Shown piece by piece: positions 1 through 10,100 of a stretch of DNA of 64,000 bases. Positions within the stretch are counted from its first letter, which is position 1, and each line of letters starts with the position of its first letter. The notes below the pieces were generated by a model. The model saw only the letters and a list, made by a program, of their open reading frames with translations, was not told the origin of the DNA and made no database searches. The position numbers were made by a program, and so were the translations under genes. Source of the stretch: Acidovorax sp. Leaf191 (lineage in GTDB: Bacteria > Pseudomonadota > Gammaproteobacteria > Burkholderiales > Burkholderiaceae_C); contig NZ_LMPT01000019.1 in assembly GCF_001424425.1 (NCBI RefSeq), positions 98,540-162,539 of the forward strand. Reading direction: 5' to 3'.

Positions 1-10
1 GCAAATGGCA

Positions 11-43
11 GCGCCTTCCAGGCCTATAGGCTCAGGAAGGCGC
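11..43. repeat. 9-bp inverted repeat at the window's left edge
   Basis: GCGCCTTCC at 11-19 pairs perfectly with GGAAGGCGC at 35-43, and the loop holds a second small palindrome (GCCTATAGGC). There is no T-run, so it may be a factor-dependent terminator or a dispersed palindrome downstream of the minus-strand gene that ends at 91. Confidence 0.4.
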
Positions 44-90
44 GGGAGGCTGGAAAGGGCGCTGGGCGCTTCAGGCCGCCAGCTCAGCCC

Positions 91-615
91 TCAATCGCGG
101 TGGCCGTGCCCGTGGCCCTTGCCGTGGCCGCGTCCCCGGTCGTCGTCGCCGTGGCGATCACGTCCACGGTCCCGGTCGTGCTTGCCGCCATGGCGGTGGT
201 CGTCGTCCCAGCGGCGGTCATCGCGCCCGTGCGGGCCGCGATGGTGGGGAGGACCCCGGCGCGGTGGGGGCTCCTGCACAAAGTAGACCGGCTGGTTGCA
301 GGCGTTGTAGCGGCCGCAGTGCCTGCCCCAGTTCTTGGCATGGCCGGGCGGCACGTACATGTAGATGGGCGCGCGGGGCACCACGACCGCAGGGCGGTGG
401 ATGATCACGGGCTCGGCGTACAGCACGGGCGGCGGTGCCGCGTTGCCGATGTTGATGCGGCCATACACACCCGGTGCCAGTTCGCTGCCGACGGTGGCGT
501 TGACGTAGCCCTGTGCCTGCGCACCGCCCGCCACAGCCATCAGCAGCGCAGCGGCGGCGCCAGAAAAGAAAAGGCGAAGACCGGAGGTCATCGTGGGGGT
601 TGTGGTGTTTGTCAT
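91..615 (-). CDS. Secreted His/Arg/Asp-rich hypothetical protein
   Basis: The protein has 174 residues. I chose the ATG at 615 because AAGGAG lies upstream at normal spacing and a signal peptide follows at once: a hydrophobic stretch ending in AGGAQAQ near residue 35. The middle contains Pro/Val-rich segments and four cysteines or so around 'HCGRYNAC', then 'QPVYFV'. The last 60 residues are almost entirely His, Arg, Asp and Gly (RDDRRWDDDHRHGG style). This resembles the secreted, metal-or-stress related YXWGXW/RcnB-like hypotheticals of betaproteobacteria, but I cannot name a function. The low-complexity tail could bind metal ions; that is inference. It stands alone, convergent with nothing visible on its left and same-strand with the GGDEF-EAL gene on its right. 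Confidence 0.75.
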   Translation of the reverse strand: MTNTTTPTMTSGLRLFFSGAAAALLMAVAGGAQAQGYVNATVGSELAPGVYGRINIGNAAPPPVLYAEPVIIHRPAVVVPRAPIYMYVPPGHAKNWGRHCGRYNACNQPVYFVQEPPPRRGPPHHRGPHGRDDRRWDDDHRHGGKHDRDRGRDRHGDDDRGRGHGKGHGHGHRD

Positions 616-868
616 GCGGTGCTCCTTGTTGTTCAACGCGCCACGCACGCCAACCGTGCACCAGGGCCACCCATGGGCTGGACCGTCAAGCGCCCTTGAC
701 CCTACTGCATCGCGCCGCGCAGCGATGTCATCCAATGGCGACAGACGGGCCGACCGGCCGCAAGATGCCCAAGCCTGCAGATCGCGCATCCTCCCGCCAT
801 GCCGGCCGTGCGCGAGGCCTCCACCGCGAAGACAGGGGAAACGGGCGAAGATGGCGCAGACGACGTTC

Positions 869-3829
869 TCAGGCCAACACGATCTCGGGCACGGCGAGCA
901 GTGCGCTGGCCGGGCCCGGCCTTCCGAACAGGTAGCCCTGCCACACGTGGCAGCCCAGGCTGGCCAGCATGTCGCGCTGCTCGGCGGTCTCCACGCCCTC
1001 GGCGATCACGCCCAGTTCCATGGTCTGCGCCAGGGTGACGATGGCGCGCGCGATGCTGGCGTCGTTGGCGTCGGTGAGCAGATCGCGCACGAAACCCTGA
1101 TCGATCTTGAGCTGGTCCAGCGGCAGCCGCTTGAGGTACGCCAGGCTGGAATAGCCCGTGCCGAAGTCATCGAGCGAGAAGCGGATGCCCAATGCCCGCA
1201 GCGTGGTCATGCGCAGGATGGTGTCTTCCACGTCGTCCAGCAGCAAGGTCTCGGTCAGCTCCAGCTTCAGGCGCTGCGGGTCGGCGCCGGTCTCTTCGAG
1301 CATGGTCAGCACATCGTCGACGAAGTCGGGGTGGCGGAACTGGCGCGCGCTCACGTTCACGGCCAGGCTCCAGTGGGCAGTCAGCGGGCTTTGCGCCCAC
1401 TGCACCAGCTGCACGCACGCGGTGCGCAAGATCCACGCGCCCAGCGGCACGATCATGCCCGACGCCTCCGCCACTGGGACGAACTCCCCCGGCGACACCA
1501 GGCCCCGCTCTGGGTGCTGCCAGCGCACCAGCGCCTCGGCCCCCACCATGCCGTCGAACTGGCTGATCTGCGCCTGGTAATGCAGCAGGAACTGGCCGTC
1601 GCGCAGGGCCTCGCGCAGGTCGGCCTCCAGCGCGGTGCGGGCCGACACGGCTGCCTGCGTGCGGGGGTCGAAGAACTGCAGCGTGTTGCGCCCTGCCGCC
1701 TTGGCCTGGTACATGGCCAGGTCCCCGCGCTTGAGCAGCTCGTCCACCGAGCCCTGCGCATCGGCATACAAGGCCACGCCGATGCTGCAGGAGCCGTGGT
1801 ACATGCGCCCGCCCAGCGGGTAGCCCTGCCCCAGCGCCAGCAACACGGTGCGCGCCACCGCCTCGGCCTGCGCCGCGGCTTCCGCGGGCTGGGGGCTCAG
1901 CCCCTCGATCAGCAGGACGAACTCATCACCGCCCAGGCGCGCCACGGTCACGCCCTGGCGCACGCCGCCCAGCCTGGCCGCCACCTGGCACAGCAGTTGG
2001 TCGCCGATCTCGTGGCCCTGCGTGTCGTTCAGGTCCTTGAAGTTGTCCAGGTCCACGAACAGCAGCGCACCGCCGGTGCCCATGCGCGCCGCACTCGCGA
2101 GTCCATGCTGCAGGCGGTCGGCCATCAGGCGCCGGTTGGGCAGACCCGTCAGCGGGTCGTAGTACGCCAGCAGGCGGATCTCTTCCTCTGCCGCCTTGCG
2201 GGCCGAGATGTCGGTCTGCGTGCCCACGTAGTGCGTGATCTCGCCCTGCGGCGAGCGCACCGCGGTGACGGTGATCCACGCGGGGTACACCTCGCCGTTC
2301 TTGCGGCGGTTCCAGACCTCGCCCTGCCAGCCGCCGGTGGCGCTGAGCGCGTCCTTGAGCGCGGTATAGAAATGCGTGTCGTGGCGGCCCGATTGCAGCA
2401 GCCGCGGCGTCTCACCCACGAGCTCCTGCACCGAGTAGCCCGTCAGCCGCGCATACGACTGGTTGGCCGTCAGGATGCGCTGGTCCGGCCCGGTCACCAC
2501 CATGCCTTCGAACGACTCGAACACCGTGGCGGCGATGCGCAGCGACTCTTCGGCCTTGCGCCGCTCGGTGATGTCGGTGGAGATGCCGCACAGCGCATGG
2601 ATGCTGCCATCGGGCAGGCGCAGCGGGATCTTGACGGACAGGTACGCCCGTGTCTCGCCCGTGGCCAGGTGCGTGTTGACCTCCTCCACCTCCAGCAGCT
2701 CGCCCTGCTGCAGCACGCGCCGGTCGTTGGCCTGCAGCTGCGCGGTGGTGGCCTGGTCGAAGAAGGCGGAATCATCGAGCCCCACCACGTCCTGCGCCTG
2801 CCGGCCGAACAGGCCGAGGATGTGGTGGTTGGCGTATTCGTAGCGGAAGTCCTGTCCCTTGATGTAGATGAAGGCGCCCACGCTGTCCAGGATGGTGGCC
2901 AGCTTCTGCTCGCTGGCCTGCAGCTTGCGCGTGCGCTCGTCCACCTTGCGCCGCAGCGCCACCGCCGACACCGCCGCCAGCAGCGCGAACACCGCCAGCG
3001 CCACCATGGCCCAGCCCATGGCCGCCGACATCTGCGCCCCTGCTTCAGGCCCGGCCCACCGGCCCATCACCTGCGTGTAGCGCGGCTCCGCGCCGGAGCG
3101 CCAGCGCTGCACCGACTGGTCGATGGCCGCCAGCACATCGGCATTGCGGCCCGGGCCGGTGGCGAAATACAGCGACGAGGGCTGGAACACGATGCCCGCA
3201 TCGACCAGGCCGAACTGCCCCGCCTGCAGGTTGCCGAACAGGTGGTTGGAGATCACCGCGTCCGCGTCGCCTCGCTGCACGAACTCGAAGGCTTCGACCA
3301 GCGTCGACGCGTCGATCAACAGCACGGCGATGCCGAAGCTGTCCATCATGCTCAGAAAGGTGGCGCGCTGCACCGAGCCCTTGAGCACCGCCACACGCTT
3401 GCCCGCCAGGTCGAACATCGACTGGATGGTGCTGCCGCGTGCGCGGTAGACCTGCGACCAGCTGTGCAGCACCGGCAGGGAATGGAAGTCGTACAGCCGC
3501 TCGCGCTCGCGAGTGCGGGCCACATCGGGCATCAGGTCGAGCTGACCCGCGGCCAGGGCATCCAGGCAGTCCTGCCATTCGCACGGCACATAGCGCAGCG
3601 TCCAGTGCTCGCGCTCGGCCACCAGCTGCAGCAGGTCGACAAAAATGCCCGACGCCCGGCCCTGCGCGTCGACAAACAGCTTGGGCTCGTTGGAGTACAC
3701 CCCCACGCGCAACTCGCGGGGCGCAGCATGCGCACTGGTGCCGATGCATGCATACAGCAATGGCGCCAGCACCATCCAGCGCAGCCACACAGCGTACCGG
3801 GCTCTGAACAGGGATGCGCGTGAATTCAA
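869..3829 (-). CDS. Membrane GGDEF-EAL protein with periplasmic solute-binding sensor and PAS domains
   Basis: This 986-residue protein should make and/or break cyclic di-GMP at the inner membrane. From the TTG start at 3829 there is a signal anchor (about 12-36), a periplasmic SBP_bac_3-type domain (about 38-260), a membrane helix (about 271-292), two PAS domains (about 310-425 and 430-545), GGDEF (about 555-720) and EAL (about 735-980). The GGDEF motif is intact (RLGGDEF at 631-637) as are EAL (765-767), DDFGTGYSSL and EGVET, so both activities are possible. Only the TTG has a Shine-Dalgarno-like AGGGGA; an ATG at 3775 inside the signal peptide is the alternative. It is divergent from a PilZ gene, a likely cyclic di-GMP receptor. 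The ligand of the periplasmic domain is unknown. Confidence 0.93.
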   Translation of the reverse strand: MNSRASLFRARYAVWLRWMVLAPLLYACIGTSAHAAPRELRVGVYSNEPKLFVDAQGRASGIFVDLLQLVAEREHWTLRYVPCEWQDCLDALAAGQLDLMPDVARTRERERLYDFHSLPVLHSWSQVYRARGSTIQSMFDLAGKRVAVLKGSVQRATFLSMMDSFGIAVLLIDASTLVEAFEFVQRGDADAVISNHLFGNLQAGQFGLVDAGIVFQPSSLYFATGPGRNADVLAAIDQSVQRWRSGAEPRYTQVMGRWAGPEAGAQMSAAMGWAMVALAVFALLAAVSAVALRRKVDERTRKLQASEQKLATILDSVGAFIYIKGQDFRYEYANHHILGLFGRQAQDVVGLDDSAFFDQATTAQLQANDRRVLQQGELLEVEEVNTHLATGETRAYLSVKIPLRLPDGSIHALCGISTDITERRKAEESLRIAATVFESFEGMVVTGPDQRILTANQSYARLTGYSVQELVGETPRLLQSGRHDTHFYTALKDALSATGGWQGEVWNRRKNGEVYPAWITVTAVRSPQGEITHYVGTQTDISARKAAEEEIRLLAYYDPLTGLPNRRLMADRLQHGLASAARMGTGGALLFVDLDNFKDLNDTQGHEIGDQLLCQVAARLGGVRQGVTVARLGGDEFVLLIEGLSPQPAEAAAQAEAVARTVLLALGQGYPLGGRMYHGSCSIGVALYADAQGSVDELLKRGDLAMYQAKAAGRNTLQFFDPRTQAAVSARTALEADLREALRDGQFLLHYQAQISQFDGMVGAEALVRWQHPERGLVSPGEFVPVAEASGMIVPLGAWILRTACVQLVQWAQSPLTAHWSLAVNVSARQFRHPDFVDDVLTMLEETGADPQRLKLELTETLLLDDVEDTILRMTTLRALGIRFSLDDFGTGYSSLAYLKRLPLDQLKIDQGFVRDLLTDANDASIARAIVTLAQTMELGVIAEGVETAEQRDMLASLGCHVWQGYLFGRPGPASALLAVPEIVLA

Positions 3830-3953
3830 CAGCTGATCCCCTAAGAGAAAGCCACATGTTACCGAAAGGTTGCAAAAACATCCAAACGTAATAAACGACC
3901 GGCGCGCTTGGAGTAGCATGTACCCATCACCCCGCTTCGCCCAGGAGACAGCG

Positions 3954-4328
3954 ATGCCCCATGAACGGCGCCACTTCGTCCGCGTTGGTTTCGACGCACC
4001 GGCCCTGCTGACCACCGCCACGGATGCCTTCAGCGTGCACGTGCTGGACTTGTCCCTCAAGGGCGCGCTGCTGGTGGCCCCCGCCCAGGCGGAGCTCGAA
4101 GCCGGCATGCTGTGCCAGCTCACCATCCCGCTGGCCGAGACGGGCAACCACATCGCCATGTCCACCGAAATCGCCCACGTCGAGGGCCAGCACGCCGGCC
4201 TGCTGTGCCGCGGCATCGACCTGGACAGCGTGACCCACCTGCGCCGCCTGATCGAACTGCAGCTGGGCGACCCGGCCCTGCTGGAGCGGGACCTGGGCGA
4301 GCTGACGCTGGCGGGGCCGCAGCACTGA
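3954..4328 (+). CDS. PilZ domain protein (cyclic di-GMP receptor type)
   Basis: A 124-residue single-domain protein. The N-terminus carries the PilZ switch motif as ERRHFVR and, about 30 residues on, the second half as DLSLKG, which together form the cyclic di-GMP pocket. The ATG at 3954 is preceded by AGGAG; the longer upstream extension lacks such a site and has no PilZ-like sequence. It is transcribed divergently from a GGDEF-EAL gene 124 bp away, so both may share a control region and a signalling task. The partner or output is not visible. Confidence 0.9.
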   Translation: MPHERRHFVRVGFDAPALLTTATDAFSVHVLDLSLKGALLVAPAQAELEAGMLCQLTIPLAETGNHIAMSTEIAHVEGQHAGLLCRGIDLDSVTHLRRLIELQLGDPALLERDLGELTLAGPQH

Positions 4329-4353
4329 GGGTGCTGATGCGGCCTTGCATGCG

Positions 4354-4391
4354 GCCCCCTCTCCCCAGCCCTCTCCCGCGAGGGGAGAGGG
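4354..4391. repeat. GC-rich palindrome between convergent genes
   Basis: CCCTCTCCC (4369-4377) pairs with GGGAGAGGG (4383-4391), and an upstream copy of the left arm (CCCTCTCCCC, 4357-4366) can pair instead. It lies between the convergent PilZ and acyl-CoA synthetase genes. Elements of this CCCTCTCC...GGAGAGGG type are common intergenic repeats in proteobacteria and may end transcription; there is no T-run. Confidence 0.55.
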
Positions 4392-4433
4392 AGTGAAGGC
4401 AGCGGAGCCTGCGCGCGCCGAGTGGCCGCCGTC

Positions 4434-6125
4434 CTACTGCTGCGCTTCCTGCTCCTGCAGCGCCCGCCACATCACCTTGCCGCTGCCGCTCTTGGGCAAT
4501 GCGCTCACAAACTGCACGATGCGAGGCACCTTGTAGACCGCCATGTTCTCGCGGCACCAGTCGATGATCTGCTGCTCGGTGGTGGTGTCCTTGTGCGATG
4601 CGCGCAGCACCACCACGGCCTTGACCGTCTCGCCGCGGTAGCTGTCCTTGGCGGCGATGATGCAGGCCTCCTGGATGGCGGGGTGGCGGAACATCAGCGC
4701 CTCGACCTCGGCCGGCCAGACCTTGAAGCCGCTGGCGTTGATCATGCGTTTCAAGCGGTCGGTCAGGAAGAAATAGCCGTCCTCGTCCATGCGGCCCAGG
4801 TCGCCCGAGCGGAAGAACCGCTTGCCCTCGAATTCGATGAAGGCCGAAGCCGTGGCGTCCGGGCGTTTCCAGTAGCCCTCGAACACCTCGGGGCCGTGGA
4901 TGATGATCTCGCCCTGCTCACCCACGGGCATTTCCTGCAGGGTGTCGGGGTCGACCACGCGCGCATCGGTGCTCATGAACGGGATGCCCAGGCACTGCTG
5001 CTTGGGGTGGTCCGGCGGGTTGGAGTGCGACGGCGCGGCGGTCTCGGTCAGGCCGTAGCCTTCGGAATACCGCAGCCCGTACTGCTCCAGCAGGCGCTGC
5101 GCCACGGCCTGCGGCATGGCCGCGCCACCGCCGCCGATGTAGACCAGGCTGGAGAGGTCGTAGCTGGCAAAGTTGGGGCTGCCCAGCAGGTCGATGACCA
5201 TGGTGGGGATGTTGGTCCAGTTGGTGACCTGGTAGCGCGAGATGAGGCGCCCGGCCAGGTCGCGGTCCCACCGGGGCATGATGACCAGCGTGGCGGCCGA
5301 GTAGATGGCCGTGTGCATCACGCTCACCATGCCGGTGATGTGGAACATGGGCACCACGGCCAGCGTGACGCTGTCGACCGACCCCGTGCCCCACAGCGCA
5401 CTGGCGGCAGCGTTGTGCAGGATGCTCCGGTGCAGGTGCATGCAGCCCTTGGGCAGGCCGGTGGTGCCGCTGGTGTAGGGCAGCAGTGCCAGGTCGTCCG
5501 GGCCCACCAGCAGTTCGGGCGGCGCCTGCGCAATGTCGAGCGCGTCGGTCCACGCATGGGCCTGGCCGCCGTCGAGCACGGGCAGCGGGTGGCGTGTGCC
5601 CAGCCACTCTATCCAGGCTTCGGGCGGCGCATCCGCCCCGGTCACATTCACATCGAAGGCATCGGTGAACTGCGTCACCACCAGGTGCGCCAGTCGTTCA
5701 GCAGCGGGCAGCGCGTTGCTCGCCTTGGCCATCTCGGCGGCCAGGTCGCCGGTGGTCAGCGCCACCTTGGTGTCGGGGTCGGTGATGTAGTGCTTGAGCT
5801 CTTCGGCCCGGTTCATCGGGTTGACCGGCACCACCACCGCATTGGCGCGCAGGATGGCGAAGTGCGCCATGACGAGCTGCGGGCAGTTCTGCATGCACAG
5901 CACCACGCGGTCGCCGCGCTGCACGCCCAGGGCTGCGAGCCGTGCGGCCAGGCGCTCGGCGCCTTCCACCAGTTGCCGGTAGGTCAGCGTGCGGCCAAAA
6001 AAGACCAGCGCCGCCTTGTCCGGGTAGCGGCGCGCACTGATGGCCAGGTTGTCCCACAGCGAGGTGGACGGCAGCGTGATGGCCTTGGGCAGGCGGTGGG
6101 GCCAGAACTTGTAGTGAGGGCGCAT
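4434..6125 (-). CDS. AMP-dependent acyl-CoA synthetase (long-chain-fatty-acid-CoA ligase type)
   Basis: A 563-residue ANL-superfamily ligase that activates a carboxylic acid to its CoA thioester through an acyl-adenylate. The P-loop is YTSGTTGLPKG (217-227), followed by the A5 motif GYGLTE, the hinge RSGDLG and the C-terminal SGSGKVMWR lysine motif, so all catalytic elements are present. Length and motif order fit the medium/long-chain fatty-acid ligases annotated as FadD-like or class I AMP-binding proteins. The ATG at 6125 is followed at once by conserved sequence; upstream residues in frame look unrelated. The exact acyl substrate cannot be read. It appears monocistronic. Confidence 0.92.
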   Translation of the reverse strand: MRPHYKFWPHRLPKAITLPSTSLWDNLAISARRYPDKAALVFFGRTLTYRQLVEGAERLAARLAALGVQRGDRVVLCMQNCPQLVMAHFAILRANAVVVPVNPMNRAEELKHYITDPDTKVALTTGDLAAEMAKASNALPAAERLAHLVVTQFTDAFDVNVTGADAPPEAWIEWLGTRHPLPVLDGGQAHAWTDALDIAQAPPELLVGPDDLALLPYTSGTTGLPKGCMHLHRSILHNAAASALWGTGSVDSVTLAVVPMFHITGMVSVMHTAIYSAATLVIMPRWDRDLAGRLISRYQVTNWTNIPTMVIDLLGSPNFASYDLSSLVYIGGGGAAMPQAVAQRLLEQYGLRYSEGYGLTETAAPSHSNPPDHPKQQCLGIPFMSTDARVVDPDTLQEMPVGEQGEIIIHGPEVFEGYWKRPDATASAFIEFEGKRFFRSGDLGRMDEDGYFFLTDRLKRMINASGFKVWPAEVEALMFRHPAIQEACIIAAKDSYRGETVKAVVVLRASHKDTTTEQQIIDWCRENMAVYKVPRIVQFVSALPKSGSGKVMWRALQEQEAQQ

Positions 6126-6354
6126 GGAGCAGGGATTCCTTTGAAGAACGCAGCCTAGTTCGCATGGTGCCCGACGGCATTGGGGATGGCACTGATGCAG
6201 CGTCGCGCAGGTGACGCTCAGCCGTCGCGGCGGACCGGGCCCCGGCGGCGCTGTACTGCGGCTTCGGCAGCACCAGGGCACCGCAGGGCGTCGGCTACCA
6301 TCGTCACCACGCCGCCTGTTCTTTTTTGCCCTGCTTCATTCAAGACCCGACGAC

Positions 6355-6711
6355 ATGCTGACCATCGCCTACTACGCACTGATGCTCCTGGTCGGATACT
6401 TCTTCTACCGGTACGGGCAGAAGCTGCTCCACCAGGGCCGGCGTGACGACAACGATGAGCTCACCAAGCCGCCTGTCGGGCCCATCAGCTTTCTGTTCGT
6501 GGCCGGCTTGGCGTGCTATCTCCTGTTCGAGGCCCTGCGCGCCGTGGTGCTGCAGCAGATTCCATGCGTCGGCAAAGGCTGCAAGGGGCAGCTCTACACC
6601 CTGGCGGAGCATTCCGGCCCGTACTGGGCGAACCTGTTCTTTGTGGTGTGGATGGTGCTGGCCCTGGGCTACACGATGTACGTGACGGTCAGGATCTGGA
6701 CCAGGGACTGA
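6355..6711 (+). CDS. Small membrane protein, hypothetical
   Basis: 118 residues. Two to three hydrophobic segments are visible: about 3-17, about 45-65 (ISFLFVAGLACYLLF) and about 92-112 (NLFFVVWMVLALGY). A loop between the last two holds two cysteines (CVGKGC). The start codon at 6355 is followed by a membrane segment; no strong ribosome site is visible. The 3' end overlaps that of the convergent membrane-protein gene by about 43 bases. I do not recognise the family. Confidence 0.65.
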   Translation: MLTIAYYALMLLVGYFFYRYGQKLLHQGRRDDNDELTKPPVGPISFLFVAGLACYLLFEALRAVVLQQIPCVGKGCKGQLYTLAEHSGPYWANLFFVVWMVLALGYTMYVTVRIWTRD

Positions 6712-7106
6712 AGACCGGGATGTATGCGCCGCACCGCATGGCCTGGCCCGCGCGGGACCTCATCCCCGTGGCCGCACGACGCCACCTCTGCCTGATCGTC
6801 GGGGATGGGCACCCCGTACTTCCCCAGCCCTACAGCCTCCGGACAATTCGGGCGCGGCAGGGCTGCGGCAAGCAGCCAGAGCGTCACGAAGATGAGCCCG
6901 CCAATACCGCGCAGCCCCGCATGCCGCCGGGGCATGCGCAACAGGCCCGCCACGAGAGCAGCGGACACCAGAAAGCAGACAGACAACGCGTCGCGGTAGT
7001 TGCCGTAGTACACCCACTCGGTGTAGTGGCCGCCCCACCGGTTCACCAGCCAGAACGACCACATCGGCAAAGTCGCCGCCAGCACCAGGGCCAACCACCA
7101 GGCCAT
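6669..7106 (-). CDS. Putative small membrane protein
   Basis: About 145 residues from the internal ATG at 7106; an earlier ATG at 7157 would overlap hrpA's end. Three hydrophobic segments (MAWWLALVLAATLPMWSFW, LSVCFLVSAALVAGLL, GLIFVTLWLLAAALP) argue for a real inner-membrane protein. The soluble tail is Cys/Pro/Gly-rich and runs into the convergent gene at 6355-6711. It lies directly downstream of hrpA on the same strand, 29 bases from its stop. No function can be assigned. Confidence 0.5.
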   Translation of the reverse strand: MAWWLALVLAATLPMWSFWLVNRWGGHYTEWVYYGNYRDALSVCFLVSAALVAGLLRMPRRHAGLRGIGGLIFVTLWLLAAALPRPNCPEAVGLGKYGVPIPDDQAEVASCGHGDEVPRGPGHAVRRIHPGLQSLVQILTVTYIV

Positions 7107-7135
7107 CGCCCGGGGCCAGCCAGACCGCTGCGGCG

Positions 7136-10100
7136 TCAGCTCTGGATCTGCGCCCACAGCTTGTCCAGGCGCTTGACGCTCACCGGCTGCGGCGTGCGCA
7201 GCTCCTGCGCGAAAAAGCTCACGCGCAACTCTTCCAGCAGCCAGCGCAGCTCCTGCATGCGCGCATCCACCGCGCCCTTGCGCTCGGCCACCAGGCGCCA
7301 GTAGCGCTGCTCTTGCGGGCGCAGCTCGGCCAGCTTGGCGGCGTCGCGGGCGGGGTCGGCGCGGTACTTGTCCAGGCGCAGGGTGATGGCCTTGAGGTAG
7401 CGCGGAAAGTGCGCCAACTGGGCCCAGGGCGCCTGCGCGATGAACTGCTTGGGCACCAGGCGCTGCAATTGCTGCTGCGCGTCCTGCGTGGCATCGGGGG
7501 CGTTCTTGGTGTCCTTGATCTTGCGGGCGGCAGCGGCGTACTCGACCAGGATGCCGGAGGCCAGCCGCGCCACTTCGTTGGCGATCAGGGTCAGCCGGCC
7601 CCGGCCCTCTTCCACGCGGCGCTTGAAGGCGTACTCGTCGGTGGGCAGCGGGTCGAGCAGGAACGCGCGGTCCAGCGCCACGTCGATGATCTGGGCGCGC
7701 AGTTCTTCCTGCGTGCCGCCGCCGGTGCCGTCCGGCGACCGGCCGACCTGCATGTACGCCACCGCCATTTTCTGCAGGTCGGGGATGTTCTTTTCCAGGT
7801 ACTTGAGCGCGTCCTTGATCTGCAGCGCAAACAGGCGGCGCAGCCCGGCGCGGTGCTTGGCGGCGGCCACTTCGGGCTCGTCGAAGACTTCGATGGTCAC
7901 CGCATCGCCGCCATTGATCAGCGCCGGAAAGCCCACCAGGGTCTGGCCGCTCTTCTTGATTTCCATCAGCTCCGGCAGCTCGCCAAAGGTCCAGGCGGTG
8001 TAGCGCTGGCCCGCGGGCGCAGCCGGCGCAGACGATGGCGCTGCAGCCGGTGCGGCCTTGCCACCCGCCCCGCCCTTTGCTCCTGATTCGATAGCTGCTT
8101 GCGCTCGCCCAGCAATCGGTGGGGGCTGTTTTTGCTCAATGTTTGCACTATCTGCACTATCTGCAGCGCCACCACCGCTGCCTCCACCGAGCTTGAGCCC
8201 CGCCAGCGCCTGGAACGCGCCCCGCGCCTTGGCGCCCCATTCGGCCTTCAGGGCGCCCAGGTTGCGGCCATGGCCCAGTTGGCGGCCGTGCTCGTCCACC
8301 ACGCGGAAGTTCATGAACAGGTGCGGGCTGAGCATGTCCAGCTTGAAGTCGGCGCGCTTCACATCGAGCGATGTCTCGTCGCGCACCTGCTTGAGCAGTG
8401 CGTCCGTGAGGCTGCCGGTACCAAACCGCTCGGGCGTGTTGAACAGCGCGGCCAGGCGCGTGGCCGACTCGGGCAGCGGCACGAAGCGGCTGCGCGGGCG
8501 CTGGTGCAGGCTCTTGAGCAGGGCCTGGATCTTGTCCTTGAGCATGCCGGGCACCAGCCACTCGCAGCGCTCGTCGTTCACCTGGTTGAGCACGAACAGC
8601 GGGATGGTCACGGTGATGCCGTCACGCGGGTCGCCAGGCTCGTGCAGGTAGGTGGCTGCGCAGTCCACCCCACCCAGGCGCACGGTCTTGGGAAACGCGT
8701 TGCTGGTGATGCCCGCGGCCTCGTGGCGCATGAGCTCTTCGCGCGTGAGCTTGAGCAGGTCGGGCTTGGCCTTCGACTCTTCGCGGTACCAGGCCTCGAA
8801 GCCGTGGCCGTTGCAGATGTCCGCTGGCAGCTGCTGGTCGTAGAAGGCGTAGATGAGCTCGTCGTCCACCAGCACGTCCTGCCGGCGCGACTTGTGTTCC
8901 AGCTCTTCGACCTTGGCGATGAGCTTCTGGTTGGCGGCCAAGAACGGCAGCCTGGTCTCCCAGTTGCCGCCCACCAGCGCTTCGCGGATGAAGATCTCGC
9001 GCGCAGCGTACGGGTCGATCTTGCCGAAGTTGATGCGCCGGCCGCTGTAGATCACGATGCCGTAGAGCGTGGCGCGCTCCAGCGCCGTCACCTCGGCGGA
9101 CTTCTTCTCCCAGTGCGGGTCGAGCAGCTGCTTTTTCAGCAGATGGCCGCCTACCTGTTCGATCCATTGCGGCTCGATGGCGGCGATCCCCCGGCCGAAC
9201 AGGCGCGTGGTCTCCACCAGTTCGGCCGCCACGATCCAGCGGCCGGGCTTCTTGGACAGGTGCGCGCCCGGGTGCTTGTAGAACTTGATGCCGCGCGCGC
9301 CCAGGTACCAGTCTTCCTCTTCGCTGCGCGCACCGATGTTGCCCAGCAGCCCGGCCAGCATGGACAGGTGCAGCTGCTCGTAGCTGGCAGGCTGCGTGTT
9401 GATGGGCCACTTGTGCTCGGTGACCACGGTGAGCAGCTGGGTGTGGATGTCGCGCCACTCGCGCAGGCGGCGGATGCTGATGAAGTTCTGGCGCAGCAAC
9501 TGCTCGTACTGGCGGTTGCTCAGCTTGTGGGTGGGCGCCTGGGCCGAGACGCTGGCGACAGCGGGCGCGGGTGCCGCAGCGGCCACCAGCCGCTGGGCCA
9601 CGGGCAGGTGGGCCTGCGACGGGGCGCGCTGGTGGGCCATGGCCTTCTGCGCGCGGGCCGAGGGCAGCGTGGGCGCGCCGCCGCGGGCCTCGTTGATCCA
9701 CTTCCAGAGCTTGAGGTAGCCGCTGAATTCGCTCTTTTCGTCGTCGAACTTGGCATGCGCCTGGTCGGCCTGCTGCTGGGCTTCCATGGGCCGGTCGCGC
9801 ACGTCCTGCACGCTCAGGGCGCTGGCGATGACCAGCACTTCGTCCAGCGCCTTGCGATCGCGCGCCTCCAGAATCATGCGGCCCACGCGCGGGTCCAGCG
9901 GCAGGCGCGACAGCTCCACGCCCATCGGCGTGAGTTCGTTGGACTCGTCCACCGCGCCCAGCTCGGCCAGCAGTTGGTAGCCGTCGGCAATGGCGCGGCC
10001 GGACGGGGCCTCGATGAACGGGAACTGCACCACGTCGCCCAGGTGCAGCGACTTCATGCGCAGGATGACGCCGGCCAGCGATGACCGCAGGATTTCGGGG